Assembly (NCBI RefSeq): GCF_008698235.1
Contig: NZ_PEBH01000002.1
Span: 310,001 to 374,000 of the forward strand
Direction: 5' to 3'
Source of the DNA: Bifidobacterium rousetti
GTDB taxonomy: Bacteria; Actinomycetota; Actinomycetes; Actinomycetales; Bifidobacteriaceae
DNA length: 64,000 nucleotides
How positions within the stretch are numbered: the first letter of the stretch is position 1; each line of letters opens with the position of its first letter. The notes beneath the pieces were generated by a model. That model was not told the origin of the DNA. It did no database searches and worked only from the letters and a program-made list of their open reading frames with translations. Both the position numbers and the translations under genes were made by a program. Shown piece by piece: positions 45,535-55,230 of the stretch.

Positions 45535-47400
45535 ATGACTGAAATGCGATCTGCAAAACTCATGTCGGGCCGCGTCTTCGCAGGCGCCCGAGCCCTCTAC
45601 CGCGCCGCCGGCGTCAGCGGCGACGACATGGGCAGGAAGCCCATCATCGCCATCGCCAACTCCTTCGACGAGTTCCTTCCCGGCCACGTCCACCTCAACA
45701 AGGTCGGCCGCATCGTCTCCGAGGCCATCAAGGAGGCCGGCGGCATCCCCCGCGAGTTCAACACCATGGCCGTCGACGACGGCATCGCCATGGGCCACAC
45801 CGGCATGCTGTACTCCCTGCCCTCCCGCGACATCATCGCGGACACCGTCGAATACCAGTGCAACGCGCACTGCGCCGACGCCCTGATCTGCATCCCGAAC
45901 TGCGACAAGGTCGTCCCCGGCATGCTGATGGCCGCCCTGCGCCTCAACATCCCGACCGTGTTCGTCTCCGGCGGCCCGATGGAGGCCGGCACCACCGTCC
46001 TCGCCGACGGCACCGTCAAGAAGAACACCGACCTCATCTCCGTGATGTACGCCTCCGCCGACGACAACGTCTCCGAGGAGGACCTGCTCAACTACGAGAA
46101 GACCGTCTGCCCGACCTGCGGCTCCTGCGCCGGCATGTTCACCGCCAACTCGATGAACTGCCTGACCGAGGCCATCGGCCTCGCGCTGCCCGGCAACGGC
46201 ACGATCCTCGCCTCCCACGGCTTCCGCAAGGAGCTGTTCCGCAAGGCCGCGCGCCAGGTCGTCAAGATCGCCAACCAGTACTACAAGGACGACGACGATT
46301 CCGTGCTGCCGCGCTCCATCGCCACCAAGGAGGCGTTCGAGAACGCGATGACGATGGACGTCGCGATGGGCGGCTCCACCAACACCGTGCTGCACATCCT
46401 CGCGATGGCGCAGTCCGCGGACGTCGACTTCACGCTCGACGACATCGAGCGCATCTCCCACACCGTGCCGTGCATCTGCAAGGCCGCGCCGTCCGGCAAG
46501 TGGGAGATCTCCGACGTGCACCGCGCGGGCGGCATCTGCGGCATCCTCGGCGAGCTCGACCGCGCCGGCAAGCTGCACAGGAACGTCCATTCGATCGACT
46601 ACCCGACGCTCGAGGACAAGCTCGCCGACTGGGACATCATGCGCGACACCTGCACCGAGGAAGCCAAGACCATGTACCACGCGGCGCCGGGCCACATCAT
46701 CTCCCCCGAGCCGTGGACGCACGAGACCCTGTTCGACTCCCTCGACACCGACCGCGTCAACGGCGCGATCCACGACATCGACCACCCGGAGATCCACGAG
46801 GGCGGCCTCGCCGTGCTGCGCGGCAACCTCGCGCCCGACGGCTGCGTCGTCAAGACCGCCGGCGTGCCGCAGGAGATCTGGAAGTTCCGCGGACCGGCGC
46901 TGGTCGTCGAGTCCCAGGAGGAGGCCATCAAGGTCATCCTCGACGACACGCTGAAGCCGGGCATGGCGCTCGTGATCCGCTACGAGGGTCCGAAGGGCGG
47001 CCCGGGCATGCAGGAGATGCTCTATCCGACCTCCTTCGTCAAGGGCAAGGGCATCGGCAAGCAGGTGGCCATGCTCACCGACGGCCGCTACTCCGGCGGC
47101 TCCTCCGGCCTCGCGATCGGCCACATGGCCCCGGAGGCCGCAAACAAGGGCCCGGTGGCGCTCATCAAGAACGGCGACATCATCGACATCGACATCGAGG
47201 CCCGTTCCGTCAACGTCGAGCTGACCGACGAGCAGCTGGCGGAGCGCCGCCGCGAGCTCGAGGCCGGCGATGGCTACGTCGCGCACCGCGACCGCAAGGT
47301 GAGCCAGGCCCTCAAGGCCTACGCCGCCTTCGCCCGCTCCGCGGACAAGGGCGCGACCCGCGATCCGGAGCTCATCAACAAGCTCTCCGGCCTCGCCTGA
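45535..47400 (+). CDS. ilvD: dihydroxy-acid dehydratase IlvD
   Basis: Iron-sulfur dehydratase of branched-chain amino acid synthesis. The 621 aa protein has [20 protein letters not shown], the cluster cysteines in [12 protein letters not shown] and [19 protein letters not shown], and [20 protein letters not shown]. It starts at the ATG giving [18 protein letters not shown] (45494-45499) with TAGGGA 16 nt later may be its promoter, giving a very short leader. A strong terminator follows. Confidence 0.96.
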   Translation: MTEMRSAKLMSGRVFAGARALYRAAGVSGDDMGRKPIIAIANSFDEFLPGHVHLNKVGRIVSEAIKEAGGIPREFNTMAVDDGIAMGHTGMLYSLPSRDIIADTVEYQCNAHCADALICIPNCDKVVPGMLMAALRLNIPTVFVSGGPMEAGTTVLADGTVKKNTDLISVMYASADDNVSEEDLLNYEKTVCPTCGSCAGMFTANSMNCLTEAIGLALPGNGTILASHGFRKELFRKAARQVVKIANQYYKDDDDSVLPRSIATKEAFENAMTMDVAMGGSTNTVLHILAMAQSADVDFTLDDIERISHTVPCICKAAPSGKWEISDVHRAGGICGILGELDRAGKLHRNVHSIDYPTLEDKLADWDIMRDTCTEEAKTMYHAAPGHIISPEPWTHETLFDSLDTDRVNGAIHDIDHPEIHEGGLAVLRGNLAPDGCVVKTAGVPQEIWKFRGPALVVESQEEAIKVILDDTLKPGMALVIRYEGPKGGPGMQEMLYPTSFVKGKGIGKQVAMLTDGRYSGGSSGLAIGHMAPEAANKGPVALIKNGDIIDIDIEARSVNVELTDEQLAERRRELEAGDGYVAHRDRKVSQALKAYAAFARSADKGATRDPELINKLSGLA

Positions 47401-47425
47401 TCGGCATCGCCCGGAATCGTAAGCG

Positions 47426-47468
47426 AAAAGCCCGTGGCTCATTCCCGATGAATGAGCCACGGGCTTTT
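47426..47468 (+). terminator. ilvD terminator
   Basis: AAAAGCCCGTGGCTCATT (47426-47443) pairs perfectly with 47451-47468, ending in a T run. A-rich at the left and T-rich at the right, so it works on both strands and also serves the convergent holin-like gene. Confidence 0.9.
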
Positions 47469-47530
47469 ATGCCGCATGCGCCATATGTCATAGCCGGCCG
47501 CCACAGGCCGCCGATTCCGTCAGAGGCGCA

Positions 47531-47896
47531 TCACTCGCCGACGATCGAGCCGACGATGCCGGAGACGATGGCCATGATGATCGAGCCGATCGTCGCCCAC
47601 AGGAATCCGTGCACGTACACGCCCACGCCGAACAGGCCCAGCGCGAGCCACGAGGCCAGCCGCATGCACAGCCAATTGACCACCAGATAGAAGACGCCGA
47701 ACGTGAGGACCGTGATCGGCAGGGAGACCAGGTGCATCAGCGGCTTGACCGAGGCGTTGATCAGCGCCATGAACAGGGAGAACGCGGCGACGCCGAGGAT
47801 CGGCGGCTCCCCCACCGTCGTCATGCCGGGCAGCAGCACCACCATCACCGCGGCCGCCACGGTGAGGATCAGCCATTGTGTCAGAAAGCTTCTCAT
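47531..47896 (-). CDS. phage-holin-family-4-like membrane protein
   Basis: A 121 aa protein with four hydrophobic segments: WLILTVAAAVMVVLLPGM, GVAAFSLFMALINASVKPL, LPITVLTFGVFYLVVNWLC and GFLWATIGSIIMAIVSGIVG. These match the conserved four-TM family annotated as mycobacterial 4-TMS holin; the NASVKPLMHLVSLPITVLTFG segment is typical. It is a widespread chromosomal family and no phage genes are nearby, so a lysis role is unlikely. Confidence 0.85.
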   Translation of the reverse strand: MRSFLTQWLILTVAAAVMVVLLPGMTTVGEPPILGVAAFSLFMALINASVKPLMHLVSLPITVLTFGVFYLVVNWLCMRLASWLALGLFGVGVYVHGFLWATIGSIIMAIVSGIVGSIVGE

Positions 47897-48009
47897 GCCC
47901 CCATGCTATCCGCGGGGCCGGCAGGGTACGGCCTGACAGGCCCTTGTTTCACACAAGCCCCTCTCTCCGCGGCCACCGGTGACCGCCAACCACCGAATGC
48001 ATCGGCCCA

Positions 48010-48207
48010 TGCGAGAGACACCCGTCACACCGTGACAGCGACCTCTCGCCGACGACCCGTATCCGGGAGATTCCCGTCATGACCTGACGCACGTCTCTCG
48101 CTGAGAGGCTCCCCGGCGAGAGATATGCGTCACATGGAAACCGGTATCTCCCGCTGACACGCCATACGCGGGAGATTCCCGGCACATCGCAACGGTTGTC
48201 TCCCGCA
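48010..48207. repeat. GCGAGAGA / GGGAGATT repeat cluster between divergent genes
   Basis: The 410-nt gap 47897-48306 holds successive inverted units: GCGAGAGACACCCGTCAC with CGACCTCTCGC (48011-48049), GGGAGATTCCCGTCATGAC with ACGTCTCTCGC (48065-48101), GGCGAGAGATATGCGTCAC with TATCTCCCGC (48115-48154) and GCGGGAGATTCCC with TTGTCTCCCGC (48168-48205). Each has a GCG-RGAGA type stem. The remainder is the promoter of the LacI gene. Confidence 0.75.
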
Positions 48208-48306
48208 ACAGGGCATCCCCCACACACGATCCACGCCATATGTACGGATGTACGCATGGCGAGCCGTACGGGGGAACGCCCGTCTATGCGGTGTATCGTT
48301 TGACGT

Positions 48307-49413
48307 ATGGTTACGATGAAGCAGATCGCGCAGGAGACGGGGGTTTCGGTTTCGACGGTGTCGCTGGTGATGAACCACCGCGACGAGGGGCGCGTCAAGC
48401 CGGCGATCGCCTCGCATGTGCGCGCGGTGGCCGACCGGCTCGGCTACAGGGTCAACCCGATGGCGAGCTCCCTGCGCACGAACCGCACGCACATCCTCGG
48501 CTTCATCAGCGAGGAGGTCGCCACCACCCCGTACGCCGGCGGCATGATCCTCGGCGCGCAGTCGGCGGCCAGCCAGTACGGCTACATGCTCATCACCGTG
48601 AGCACCGACGGCGACATGGACGAGGATGACGAGATCGCCGCCCTGAAACGCTACGGCGCCGATGGGTTCCTGTACGCGAAGATGTCGAATCGCGTCACCC
48701 GGGTGCCGCGTTCGCTCGCAGACCTGCCGATCGTGCTGGTCGACGCCACGGACGAGGCAGGCGCGGACGGGACGATCGCCGGGACGACATCTGATGCGAC
48801 CGACGGGACCACGCCCACCTCCCCCACGCCCAGCGTCGAACCGGACGAGTTCCACATCGGCTACGACGCGACCCGACGGCTCATCGACGCCGACTGCGAG
48901 CGCATCGCGTACATCGGATGCAGCGAGGACATGATCGCGCAGCACGGCAGGCTCGCCGGCTACCGCGCCGCGCTCGAGGACGTCGGGCGCAAACCCGACG
49001 ACCGGCTCATCGTCAACGTGCTCAACAACGGCCCGGCGCTCGCGGCCGTCTCCGACCTGTTCGACTGGGAGCGGCCGGACGGGTTCTTCTGCTTCAACGA
49101 CGCGCGCGCCTGGTACGTGTACGAGTGCGCGGCGAGGCGCGGGATGACGGTGGGACGCGACCTGTCCGTCGTGGGCGTCGACAACCACCGCGTGTTCGCC
49201 GAGACCCTCTCCCCGCAGCTGACGACGATCGAGCTGCCGCATTTCGAGATGGGCTACTGGGCGGCGGCGAAGCTGATCTCGCTGATCGAGGGGCGTACGC
49301 TCGACGAGGGCGAGTGGCCGAGGACGACCGCGCCGATGCCGCCGCTCGACGCCCCGGTCCCGGCGAAGATCCACTGCACCCTGATCGAGAAGGAGTCGGT
49401 CAGAAGGGGCTGA
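48307..49413 (+). CDS. LacI-family regulator of the sucrose locus
   Basis: A 368 aa repressor: HTH VTMKQIAQETGVSVSTVSLVMNHRDEGRV, hinge NPMASSLRTNRTHILG, C-terminal VVGVDNHRVFAETLSPQLTTIELP. A Thr/Ser/Pro-rich insert (GTTSDATDGTTPTSPTPSVEP) interrupts the sugar-binding domain. TCGTTTGACGT abuts its start codon and recurs upstream of the MFS gene, implying control of both. There is no Shine-Dalgarno, so the message may be leaderless. Confidence 0.9.
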   Translation: MVTMKQIAQETGVSVSTVSLVMNHRDEGRVKPAIASHVRAVADRLGYRVNPMASSLRTNRTHILGFISEEVATTPYAGGMILGAQSAASQYGYMLITVSTDGDMDEDDEIAALKRYGADGFLYAKMSNRVTRVPRSLADLPIVLVDATDEAGADGTIAGTTSDATDGTTPTSPTPSVEPDEFHIGYDATRRLIDADCERIAYIGCSEDMIAQHGRLAGYRAALEDVGRKPDDRLIVNVLNNGPALAAVSDLFDWERPDGFFCFNDARAWYVYECAARRGMTVGRDLSVVGVDNHRVFAETLSPQLTTIELPHFEMGYWAAAKLISLIEGRTLDEGEWPRTTAPMPPLDAPVPAKIHCTLIEKESVRRG

Positions 49414-49450
49414 GCCGGGGTTCGGCGTTGGAGGGTTCGCATCACATCGA

Positions 49451-49497
49451 CCACCCCTCAGTCCGCTTCGCGGCCAGCTCCCCTGACAAGGGGAGCC
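49451..49497. repeat. dispersed modular repeat, short form
   Basis: ACCACCCCTCAGTCCGCTTCGCGG followed by CCAGCTCCCCTGACAAGGGGAGCC, split here into two blocks around 49474. Same outline as 12701-12750, and equal to the outer ends of the long copy at 13619. Confidence 0.75.
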
Positions 49498-49578
49498 GTA
49501 CATGAGCGCAATCGCGACACGCCGGGGCGGCGTCGAACGCGATGTCGAACCGGTTCGCAAAACGGCGTTATATCAATC

Positions 49579-49655
49579 GTTTGACGTGTTGCCGTCATTG
49601 AACTGGAAACGATTTACATAGAACGTTTGACGTAAATCGTTTGACACGTTATAGT
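49579..49655 (+). promoter_or_regulatory. promoter and LacI operators of the sucrose symporter gene
   Basis: TTGACG (49627-49632), 17-nt spacer, TATAGT (49650-49655) is a near-consensus promoter. CGTTTGACG occurs at 49579-49587 and overlaps the -35 box at 49624-49632. AAACGATTTAC (49607-49617) is perfectly inverted at 49632-49642. The leader to the ATG is about 185 nt. The remaining part of the 435-nt gap 49414-49848 holds the short dispersed repeat. Confidence 0.75.
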
Positions 49656-49848
49656 GAAAGCACATCAACACGATTCCCCACACGGCGTGGCAGCCGCGGG
49701 AGGAACCCCGCCGGACCGATGACGGACATCGCAACGACACCGCGACGCGACGACACCAGCCCGGCACCGGCAACACACCGACAACACGGCATACGCCATA
49801 CACGGCCATCCGCACGGCAGCGGGTGGGAGAGACAAGGGAAAACACAC

Positions 49849-51195
49849 ATGGCAAGCTCATCCAAGTCCGCATGGAGGAACCCCTCCTATCTGCAGAGCT
49901 CCTTCGGCATCTTCATGTTCTTCTGCTCCTGGGGCATCTGGTGGTCCTTCTTCTCGAGGTGGCTGACCGACCCGACGCACGGCCTCGGCATGACCTCCGC
50001 CGAGCAGGGCCAGATCTACTCGATCAACTCGCTGGCCACGCTGATCATCATGTTCGTCTACGGCGTGATCCAGGATCAGCTCGGCATCAAGCGCAAGCTG
50101 GTCGTCTTCATCTCGATCATCGCCGCGCTGGTCGGCCCGTTCGTCCAGTTCATCTACATGCCGATGCTCACCGCCGGCGGCACCACGCGCTTCCTGGGCG
50201 TCCTGATCGGCTCGATCGTCCTGTCCGCGGGCTTCATGTCCGGCTGCTCCCTGTTCGAGGCGATCACCGAACGCTACTCGCGCAAGTTCGGCTTCGAGTA
50301 CGGCCAGTCCCGCGCCTGGGGCTCCTTCGGCTACGCGATCGTCGCCCTGTGCGCCGGCTTCCTGTTCAACATCAACCCGCTGATCAACTTCTGGGTCGGC
50401 TCCGCCTGCGGCCTCGGCATGCTCCTCATCTACGCCTTCTGGATCCCGTCCGAACAGCGTGAGGAGCTCAAGAAGGAAGCTGATCCGAACGCCGCCCCGA
50501 CCAACCCGTCCTTCAAGGAGATGCTCGGCGTCCTCAAGATGCCGACCCTGTGGATCCTCGTCGTCTTCATGCTCTTCACCAACACCTTCTACGTGGTGTT
50601 CGACCAGCAGATGTTCCCGAACTACTACGCCGGCCTGTTCCCGACCACCGAGATGGGCAACAGCACCTACGGCGTGCTCAACAGCTTCCAGGTCTTCCTC
50701 GAGTCCGCGATGATGGGCGTCGTGCCGATCATCATGAAGAAGATCGGCGTGCGCAACGCCCTGTTGCTCGGCGCGTTCGTCATGTTCGCCCGCATCGGCC
50801 TGTGCGGCGTGTTCCACGACCCGGTCACCGTCTCCATCGTCAAGCTGTTCCACTCCATCGAGGTGCCGCTGTTCTGCCTGCCGGCGTTCCGCTACTTCAC
50901 CTTGCACTTCGACACCAAGCTGTCCGCGACGCTGTACATGGTCGGCTTCCAGATCGCCTCGCAGATCGGCCAGGTCATCTTCTCCACCCCGATGGGCGCC
51001 TTCCACGACTACATGGCCGCCCTCATGCCGGCCAACGACATGGGCTCCCGCGTGACCTTCTGGGTGATTTCCGGCATCGTCCTGCTCGCCCTGATCTACG
51101 GCTTCTTCATCATCAAGAAGGACGATCAGGAGGTCGGCGGCGACCCGTTCTACACCGATCGTCAGCTCAAGGCCATGGAGGCCGCCAAGGCCTGA
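49849..51195 (+). CDS. cscB: MFS oligosaccharide:H+ symporter, probable sucrose permease
   Basis: A 448 aa twelve-helix transporter of the LacY/CscB family. The start NPSYLQSSFGIFMFFCSWGIWWSFFSRWL, the loop QDQLGIKRKLVVF and FGFEYGQSRAWGSFGYAIV are typical. Together with the following invertase and the preceding LacI regulator this gives sucrose or fructo-oligosaccharide uptake and hydrolysis. AAGGGA lies before the ATG. Confidence 0.9.
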   Translation: MASSSKSAWRNPSYLQSSFGIFMFFCSWGIWWSFFSRWLTDPTHGLGMTSAEQGQIYSINSLATLIIMFVYGVIQDQLGIKRKLVVFISIIAALVGPFVQFIYMPMLTAGGTTRFLGVLIGSIVLSAGFMSGCSLFEAITERYSRKFGFEYGQSRAWGSFGYAIVALCAGFLFNINPLINFWVGSACGLGMLLIYAFWIPSEQREELKKEADPNAAPTNPSFKEMLGVLKMPTLWILVVFMLFTNTFYVVFDQQMFPNYYAGLFPTTEMGNSTYGVLNSFQVFLESAMMGVVPIIMKKIGVRNALLLGAFVMFARIGLCGVFHDPVTVSIVKLFHSIEVPLFCLPAFRYFTLHFDTKLSATLYMVGFQIASQIGQVIFSTPMGAFHDYMAALMPANDMGSRVTFWVISGIVLLALIYGFFIIKKDDQEVGGDPFYTDRQLKAMEAAKA

Positions 51196-51307
51196 TCGCG
51201 CACCAGACTTGCGTCCGGCCGTGACGGTTCCCCCTTCCCCGTCCGGCCGGGCGCAATCCCACATCCTCCCCAAAACTCCCCGCATCACACCATCACAAGG
51301 AAGTGCC

Positions 51308-52909
51308 ATGACCGACCACAACGCAACCACCGCAACCACCGATTTCACCCCCGCCTCCCCCGTGCTCACCCCGATCCGAGACCACGCCGCCGAACTCTCC
51401 AAGGCCGAGGCGGGCGTCGCCGCGCTGGCCGCCAAGCGCGACGACCGCTGGTACCCGAAGTTCCACATCGCCTCGAACGGCGGCTGGATCAACGACCCGA
51501 ACGGCCTGACCTACTACAAGGGCCGCTGGCACGTCTTCTACCAGCTCCACCCGTACGGCACCCAGTGGGGTCCTATGCACTGGGGCCACGTCTCCTCGGT
51601 CGACATGGTCAACTGGAAGCGCGAGCCGATCATGTTCGCCCCCTCGCTCGAGCAGGAGAAGGACGGCGTGTTCTCCGGCTCCGCCGTGATCGACGACAAC
51701 GGCGATCTCAGGTTCTACTACACCGGCCACCGCTGGGCCAACGGCCACGACAACACCGGCGGCGACTGGCAGGTCCAGATGCTCGCCACCCCGGACAACG
51801 ACGAACTCACCTCCGCCACCAAGCGGGGCATGATCATCGACTGCCCGACCGACAAGGTCGACCACCACTACCGCGACCCGAAGGTGTGGAAGACCGGCGA
51901 CAAGTGGTACATGACCTTCGGCGTCTCCTCCGCCGAGCGCCGCGGCCAGATGTGGCTGTTCTCCTCCGACGACATGGTGTGCTGGACCTACGAGCGCGTG
52001 CTGTTCGAGCACCCGGACCCGGACGTGTTCATGCTCGAGTGCCCCGACTTCTTCCCGATTCGTGACGAGCACGGCACCACCAAGTGGGTCATCGGCTTCT
52101 CCGCGATGGGCTCGAAACCGAAGGGCTTCATGAACCGCAACGTCAACAACGCCGGCTACATGATCGGCACCTGGGAGCCGGGCGAGGCGTTCCAGCCCGA
52201 GACCGAGTTCCGCCTGTGGGATTGCGGCCACAACTACTACGCGCCGCAGTCGTTCCACGTCGACGGCCCGGAGCACGGCGGCGAGGGCCGCCAGATCGTC
52301 TACGGATGGATGAGCCCGTTCGTCCAGCCGATCCCGATGGAGGAGGACGGCTGGTGCGGCCAGCTGACCCTGCCGCGCGAGATCACCCTGCGCGACGGCG
52401 ACGTCGTCACCGCGCCGGTCGCCGAAATGGAGGGCCTACGCACCGACACGTTCGATCACGGCGCGATCACGCTCGACATGGACGGCGAGCGCACGATCGC
52501 CGACGACGCCGAGGCCGTGGAGATCGAGATGACGATCGACCTCGACGCCTCCACCGCCGAGCGCGCGGGTCTGCGCGTCCACGCGACCGAGGACGGCGCG
52601 TACACGTCCGTCGCGTACGACGACCAGCTGGGCGCGGTGGTCGTGGACCGCGGGGCGATGCGGCACGGCGATCGCGGCTACCGCGTCGCCCCGCTGACCG
52701 AGGCCGAGCTCACCTCCGGCAGGCTCGAGCTGCGCGTGTTCGTCGACCGCGGCTCGGTCGAGGTGTACGTCAACGGCGGCCGACAGGTGCTGAGCTCCTA
52801 CTCGTACGCCTCCGAGGGGCCGCGCGCGATCCGTCTCGCCGCCGAATCCGGCTCGCTCAAGGTCGACTCGCTGAAGCTCCATCACCTGAAGTCCATCGGA
52901 CTGGAGTGA
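51308..52909 (+). CDS. cscA: beta-fructofuranosidase (GH32)
   Basis: Cytosolic invertase of 533 aa without a signal peptide. The three catalytic carboxylates sit in NGGWINDPNGLTYYKGRWH (nucleophile), VDHHYRDPKVW (transition-state stabiliser) and FMLECPDFFPI (acid/base). A C-terminal beta-sandwich ends LRVFVDRGSVEVYVNGGRQV. The ATG follows CAAGGAAG, 112 nt after the symporter, so both are probably co-transcribed. Confidence 0.95.
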   Translation: MTDHNATTATTDFTPASPVLTPIRDHAAELSKAEAGVAALAAKRDDRWYPKFHIASNGGWINDPNGLTYYKGRWHVFYQLHPYGTQWGPMHWGHVSSVDMVNWKREPIMFAPSLEQEKDGVFSGSAVIDDNGDLRFYYTGHRWANGHDNTGGDWQVQMLATPDNDELTSATKRGMIIDCPTDKVDHHYRDPKVWKTGDKWYMTFGVSSAERRGQMWLFSSDDMVCWTYERVLFEHPDPDVFMLECPDFFPIRDEHGTTKWVIGFSAMGSKPKGFMNRNVNNAGYMIGTWEPGEAFQPETEFRLWDCGHNYYAPQSFHVDGPEHGGEGRQIVYGWMSPFVQPIPMEEDGWCGQLTLPREITLRDGDVVTAPVAEMEGLRTDTFDHGAITLDMDGERTIADDAEAVEIEMTIDLDASTAERAGLRVHATEDGAYTSVAYDDQLGAVVVDRGAMRHGDRGYRVAPLTEAELTSGRLELRVFVDRGSVEVYVNGGRQVLSSYSYASEGPRAIRLAAESGSLKVDSLKLHHLKSIGLE

Positions 52910-52940
52910 GCCGGAAACTGGCTGACTCCCCTTCACGGCA

Positions 52941-52997
52941 ACGCCCCCAAGTATGCGCCGACGTCGACTCCGCACGTCCGTCTATACTTGGGGGCGT
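52941..52997. terminator. 14-bp perfect inverted repeat after the invertase gene
   Basis: ACGCCCCCAAGTAT (52941-52954) pairs with 52984-52997. It ends the sucrose transcript or precedes the ABC gene leader. CTTCACGGCAACG just before it also occurs in the long dispersed repeats. Confidence 0.65.
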
Positions 52998-53177
52998 TCG
53001 CGCGGTTGGTGGCAGCAACCGTGCCCACGACATTGGCAGACCCATCCCGCATCACCCGGCACGACATGGCCGGCGTCGGGATGGTCGGTCCGGTGTCTCG
53101 CGCGGGCTCCTCACCTTCCCGCCTTCCGAGCGCCGGACATAAGGCGCGTGTCACCCACGCGCGGAAAGCAAGGTGAT

Positions 53178-54272
53178 ATGAAGATGAAGAAGATCGGTTT
53201 CAAGCGGGCCCTCGCCCCTGTCGCGGCGGCCATCGGCGCCGTCGCCCTCGTGTTCTCCGTGGCCGCATGCGGCTCGTCCAACGGTTCGACCGGCGCCTCC
53301 GGCTCCACTGCCGACGGCGGCTCCGAGTCCACGCCGACCGTCTCGTTCATGCTCGACTGGACGCCGAACACGAACCACATCGGTCTGTACGTGGCCCAGA
53401 AGCTCGGCTACTACAAGGACGCCGGCGTCAACGTGAAGATCCTGCCGACCGCGCAGGCCGGCGCCGAAACCAGCGTGGAGAACGGCGTCGCCAACGTCGG
53501 CTTCACGACGCTGAGCAACGTGGCCGCGTTCAACTCGCAGGGCGCGAACCTCAAGTTCGTGTTCGACCTGACCCAGAAGCCGGTGGCCCGCTGGTGCGCA
53601 CTGGCCTCCCGCACCGACATCAAGACCCCGAAGGACCTATCCGGCAAGACGTTCGTGAGCTTCGGCTCGGCCGAGCAGACCGCCGTCGTCCAGCAGATGA
53701 TCAAGTACGCGGGCGGCACCGGCGAGATCAAGACCGCCACCGCCGGCACGAACACGTTCGAGACCCTCACCAGCGGCAAGGGTGATTTCGGCGGATTCTA
53801 CGTGACCTGGGAGGGCGTGGAGAGCGAGCTCAACGGCCCGGCCCTCAACTGCTTCGTCGCCTCCGACTGGGGCGTGCCCGGCAACCCGGACCAGCTCGGC
53901 TTCGCCGTGAAGTCCGACTGGCTCAAGGATTCGAAGAACGCCGACGCGCTCAAGAAGTTCATCGAGGCCACGAAGAAGGGCTACGACTACGCGCTCGCCA
54001 ACCCGGACAAGGCCGCGGGCATCCTCGTCGACGAGGCCAAGGAGGCACAGCTCGACTCCAAGCTGACCACCACCTCGATGGAGGAGATCGCCAAGAACGG
54101 CTACTGGACCACCGACGACCCGAAGTCGCTGCCCGGCACCGTGAACTTCGACGACGCGCAGCCGTACCTCGACTTCCAGTACAAGGCCGGCACCTACAAG
54201 GACAAGGACGGCAAGGACCCGGCCGAGGCGCCGCAGGCCAAGGATCTCGCCACGAACGACTACGTCTCCTGA
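53178..54272 (+). CDS. NMT1/ThiY-like ABC transporter substrate-binding lipoprotein
   Basis: A 364 aa binding protein. The lipoprotein signal peptide ends in the lipobox VFSVAACGSSN (Cys about residue 31). The mature part starts VSFMLDWTPNTNHIGLYVAQKLGYYKDAGV, the hallmark of NMT1/THI5-like proteins that bind pyrimidine precursors of thiamine or related compounds. AAGGTGAT precedes the ATG at 53178. No TPP riboswitch core was seen. Followed after 33 nt by its permease. Confidence 0.9.
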   Translation: MKMKKIGFKRALAPVAAAIGAVALVFSVAACGSSNGSTGASGSTADGGSESTPTVSFMLDWTPNTNHIGLYVAQKLGYYKDAGVNVKILPTAQAGAETSVENGVANVGFTTLSNVAAFNSQGANLKFVFDLTQKPVARWCALASRTDIKTPKDLSGKTFVSFGSAEQTAVVQQMIKYAGGTGEIKTATAGTNTFETLTSGKGDFGGFYVTWEGVESELNGPALNCFVASDWGVPGNPDQLGFAVKSDWLKDSKNADALKKFIEATKKGYDYALANPDKAAGILVDEAKEAQLDSKLTTTSMEEIAKNGYWTTDDPKSLPGTVNFDDAQPYLDFQYKAGTYKDKDGKDPAEAPQAKDLATNDYVS

Positions 54273-54305
54273 CCCTCGTTTAGGCTCTCGTCCAAGTTCT
54301 CATCC

Positions 54306-55082
54306 ATGGATAACCTCCGCTCCTGGCTGGCGCGCGTCGCGCCGCCGGCCATCACCATCGGCGGCCTCCTGATCATCTGGGAGGCCGCCGTTCGCGCCGG
54401 GCACATCTCCGAGCGCGTGCTCGCCTCCCCCACGCAGATCGTCGCCTCGATGGTCGACACATGGCCCGACCTCATGACGGCCGCGTCGATCACCACGTAC
54501 GAGGGGCTCACCGGCTTCACGATCGCGATCGTCGCGGGCGTCCTGATCGGCATCGGCCTGTACGTCTCGAAGACGCTGTACCGCGCGTTCTACCCGCTGC
54601 TGGCGGCCGCGCAGACGATCCCGCTCATCACGGTCGCCCCGCTGTTCATGATCTGGTTCGGCTTCGAACCGCTCGGCAAGATCGTCATCGTCGCCGTGTT
54701 CGGCGTGTTCCCGATCGCCGTGCAGACCGCGCGCGGACTGACTGCGGTGCCTGGCTTCTACGAGGACGTGGCGCTGACGTGCGGAGCGACGCGCGTGTGG
54801 ACCCTGTGGCATGTGAAGCTCAGGGTCGCGGCGCGCCAGATCTTCGGCGGCGTGCGCATCTCCGCCGCCTACATCTTCGGCACGGCCGCGACCGCCGAGT
54901 ATCTGGGGGCGATGAACGGCCTCGGCATCTGGCTGCAGGCCGCGTTCAACTCGTTCCGCACGCCCCTGATCTTCTCCGCGACGGTCGTCGTGATCGCCGA
55001 GACCGCGATCCTCCTCGGCGCGATCTCACTGGTCGAGCGCCTCCTGCTCGGCGACGGCAAGGACGAGGACCTCGACCAGTAG
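54306..55082 (+). CDS. ABC transporter permease, NMT1/SsuC type
   Basis: A 258 aa inner-membrane subunit with about six hydrophobic segments. The EAA-type cytoplasmic loop is CGATRVWTLWHVKLRVAARQ followed by IFGGVRISAAYIFGTAATAEYLGAMNGLG. It belongs with the preceding binding protein. No ATPase gene is present between 55082 and 57004 or upstream, so an ATPase must be encoded elsewhere. Confidence 0.9.
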   Translation: MDNLRSWLARVAPPAITIGGLLIIWEAAVRAGHISERVLASPTQIVASMVDTWPDLMTAASITTYEGLTGFTIAIVAGVLIGIGLYVSKTLYRAFYPLLAAAQTIPLITVAPLFMIWFGFEPLGKIVIVAVFGVFPIAVQTARGLTAVPGFYEDVALTCGATRVWTLWHVKLRVAARQIFGGVRISAAYIFGTAATAEYLGAMNGLGIWLQAAFNSFRTPLIFSATVVVIAETAILLGAISLVERLLLGDGKDEDLDQ

Positions 55083-55230
55083 GGTCCGTTCTACACGCCG
55101 CGAATCCATGCATGATCACAGACCCCAGACCATAACTCCACCGCGGTGAGACGACGCTCATTTATGACGGCCATGGCATCGTTTCCGACGTCATCAGTGC
55201 GTTTAGCGCTCCGGCTCCATACTCTGACTC

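Noticed and set aside
47531-47896. Prophage remnant suggested by the holin-like gene
   Set aside because: The four-TM family is a common chromosomal protein in actinobacteria and no other phage gene is nearby.
52998-53177. TPP riboswitch upstream of the NMT1-like gene
   Set aside because: No CTGAGA core or matching thi-box helices; only GC-rich sequence and a terminator-like hairpin.
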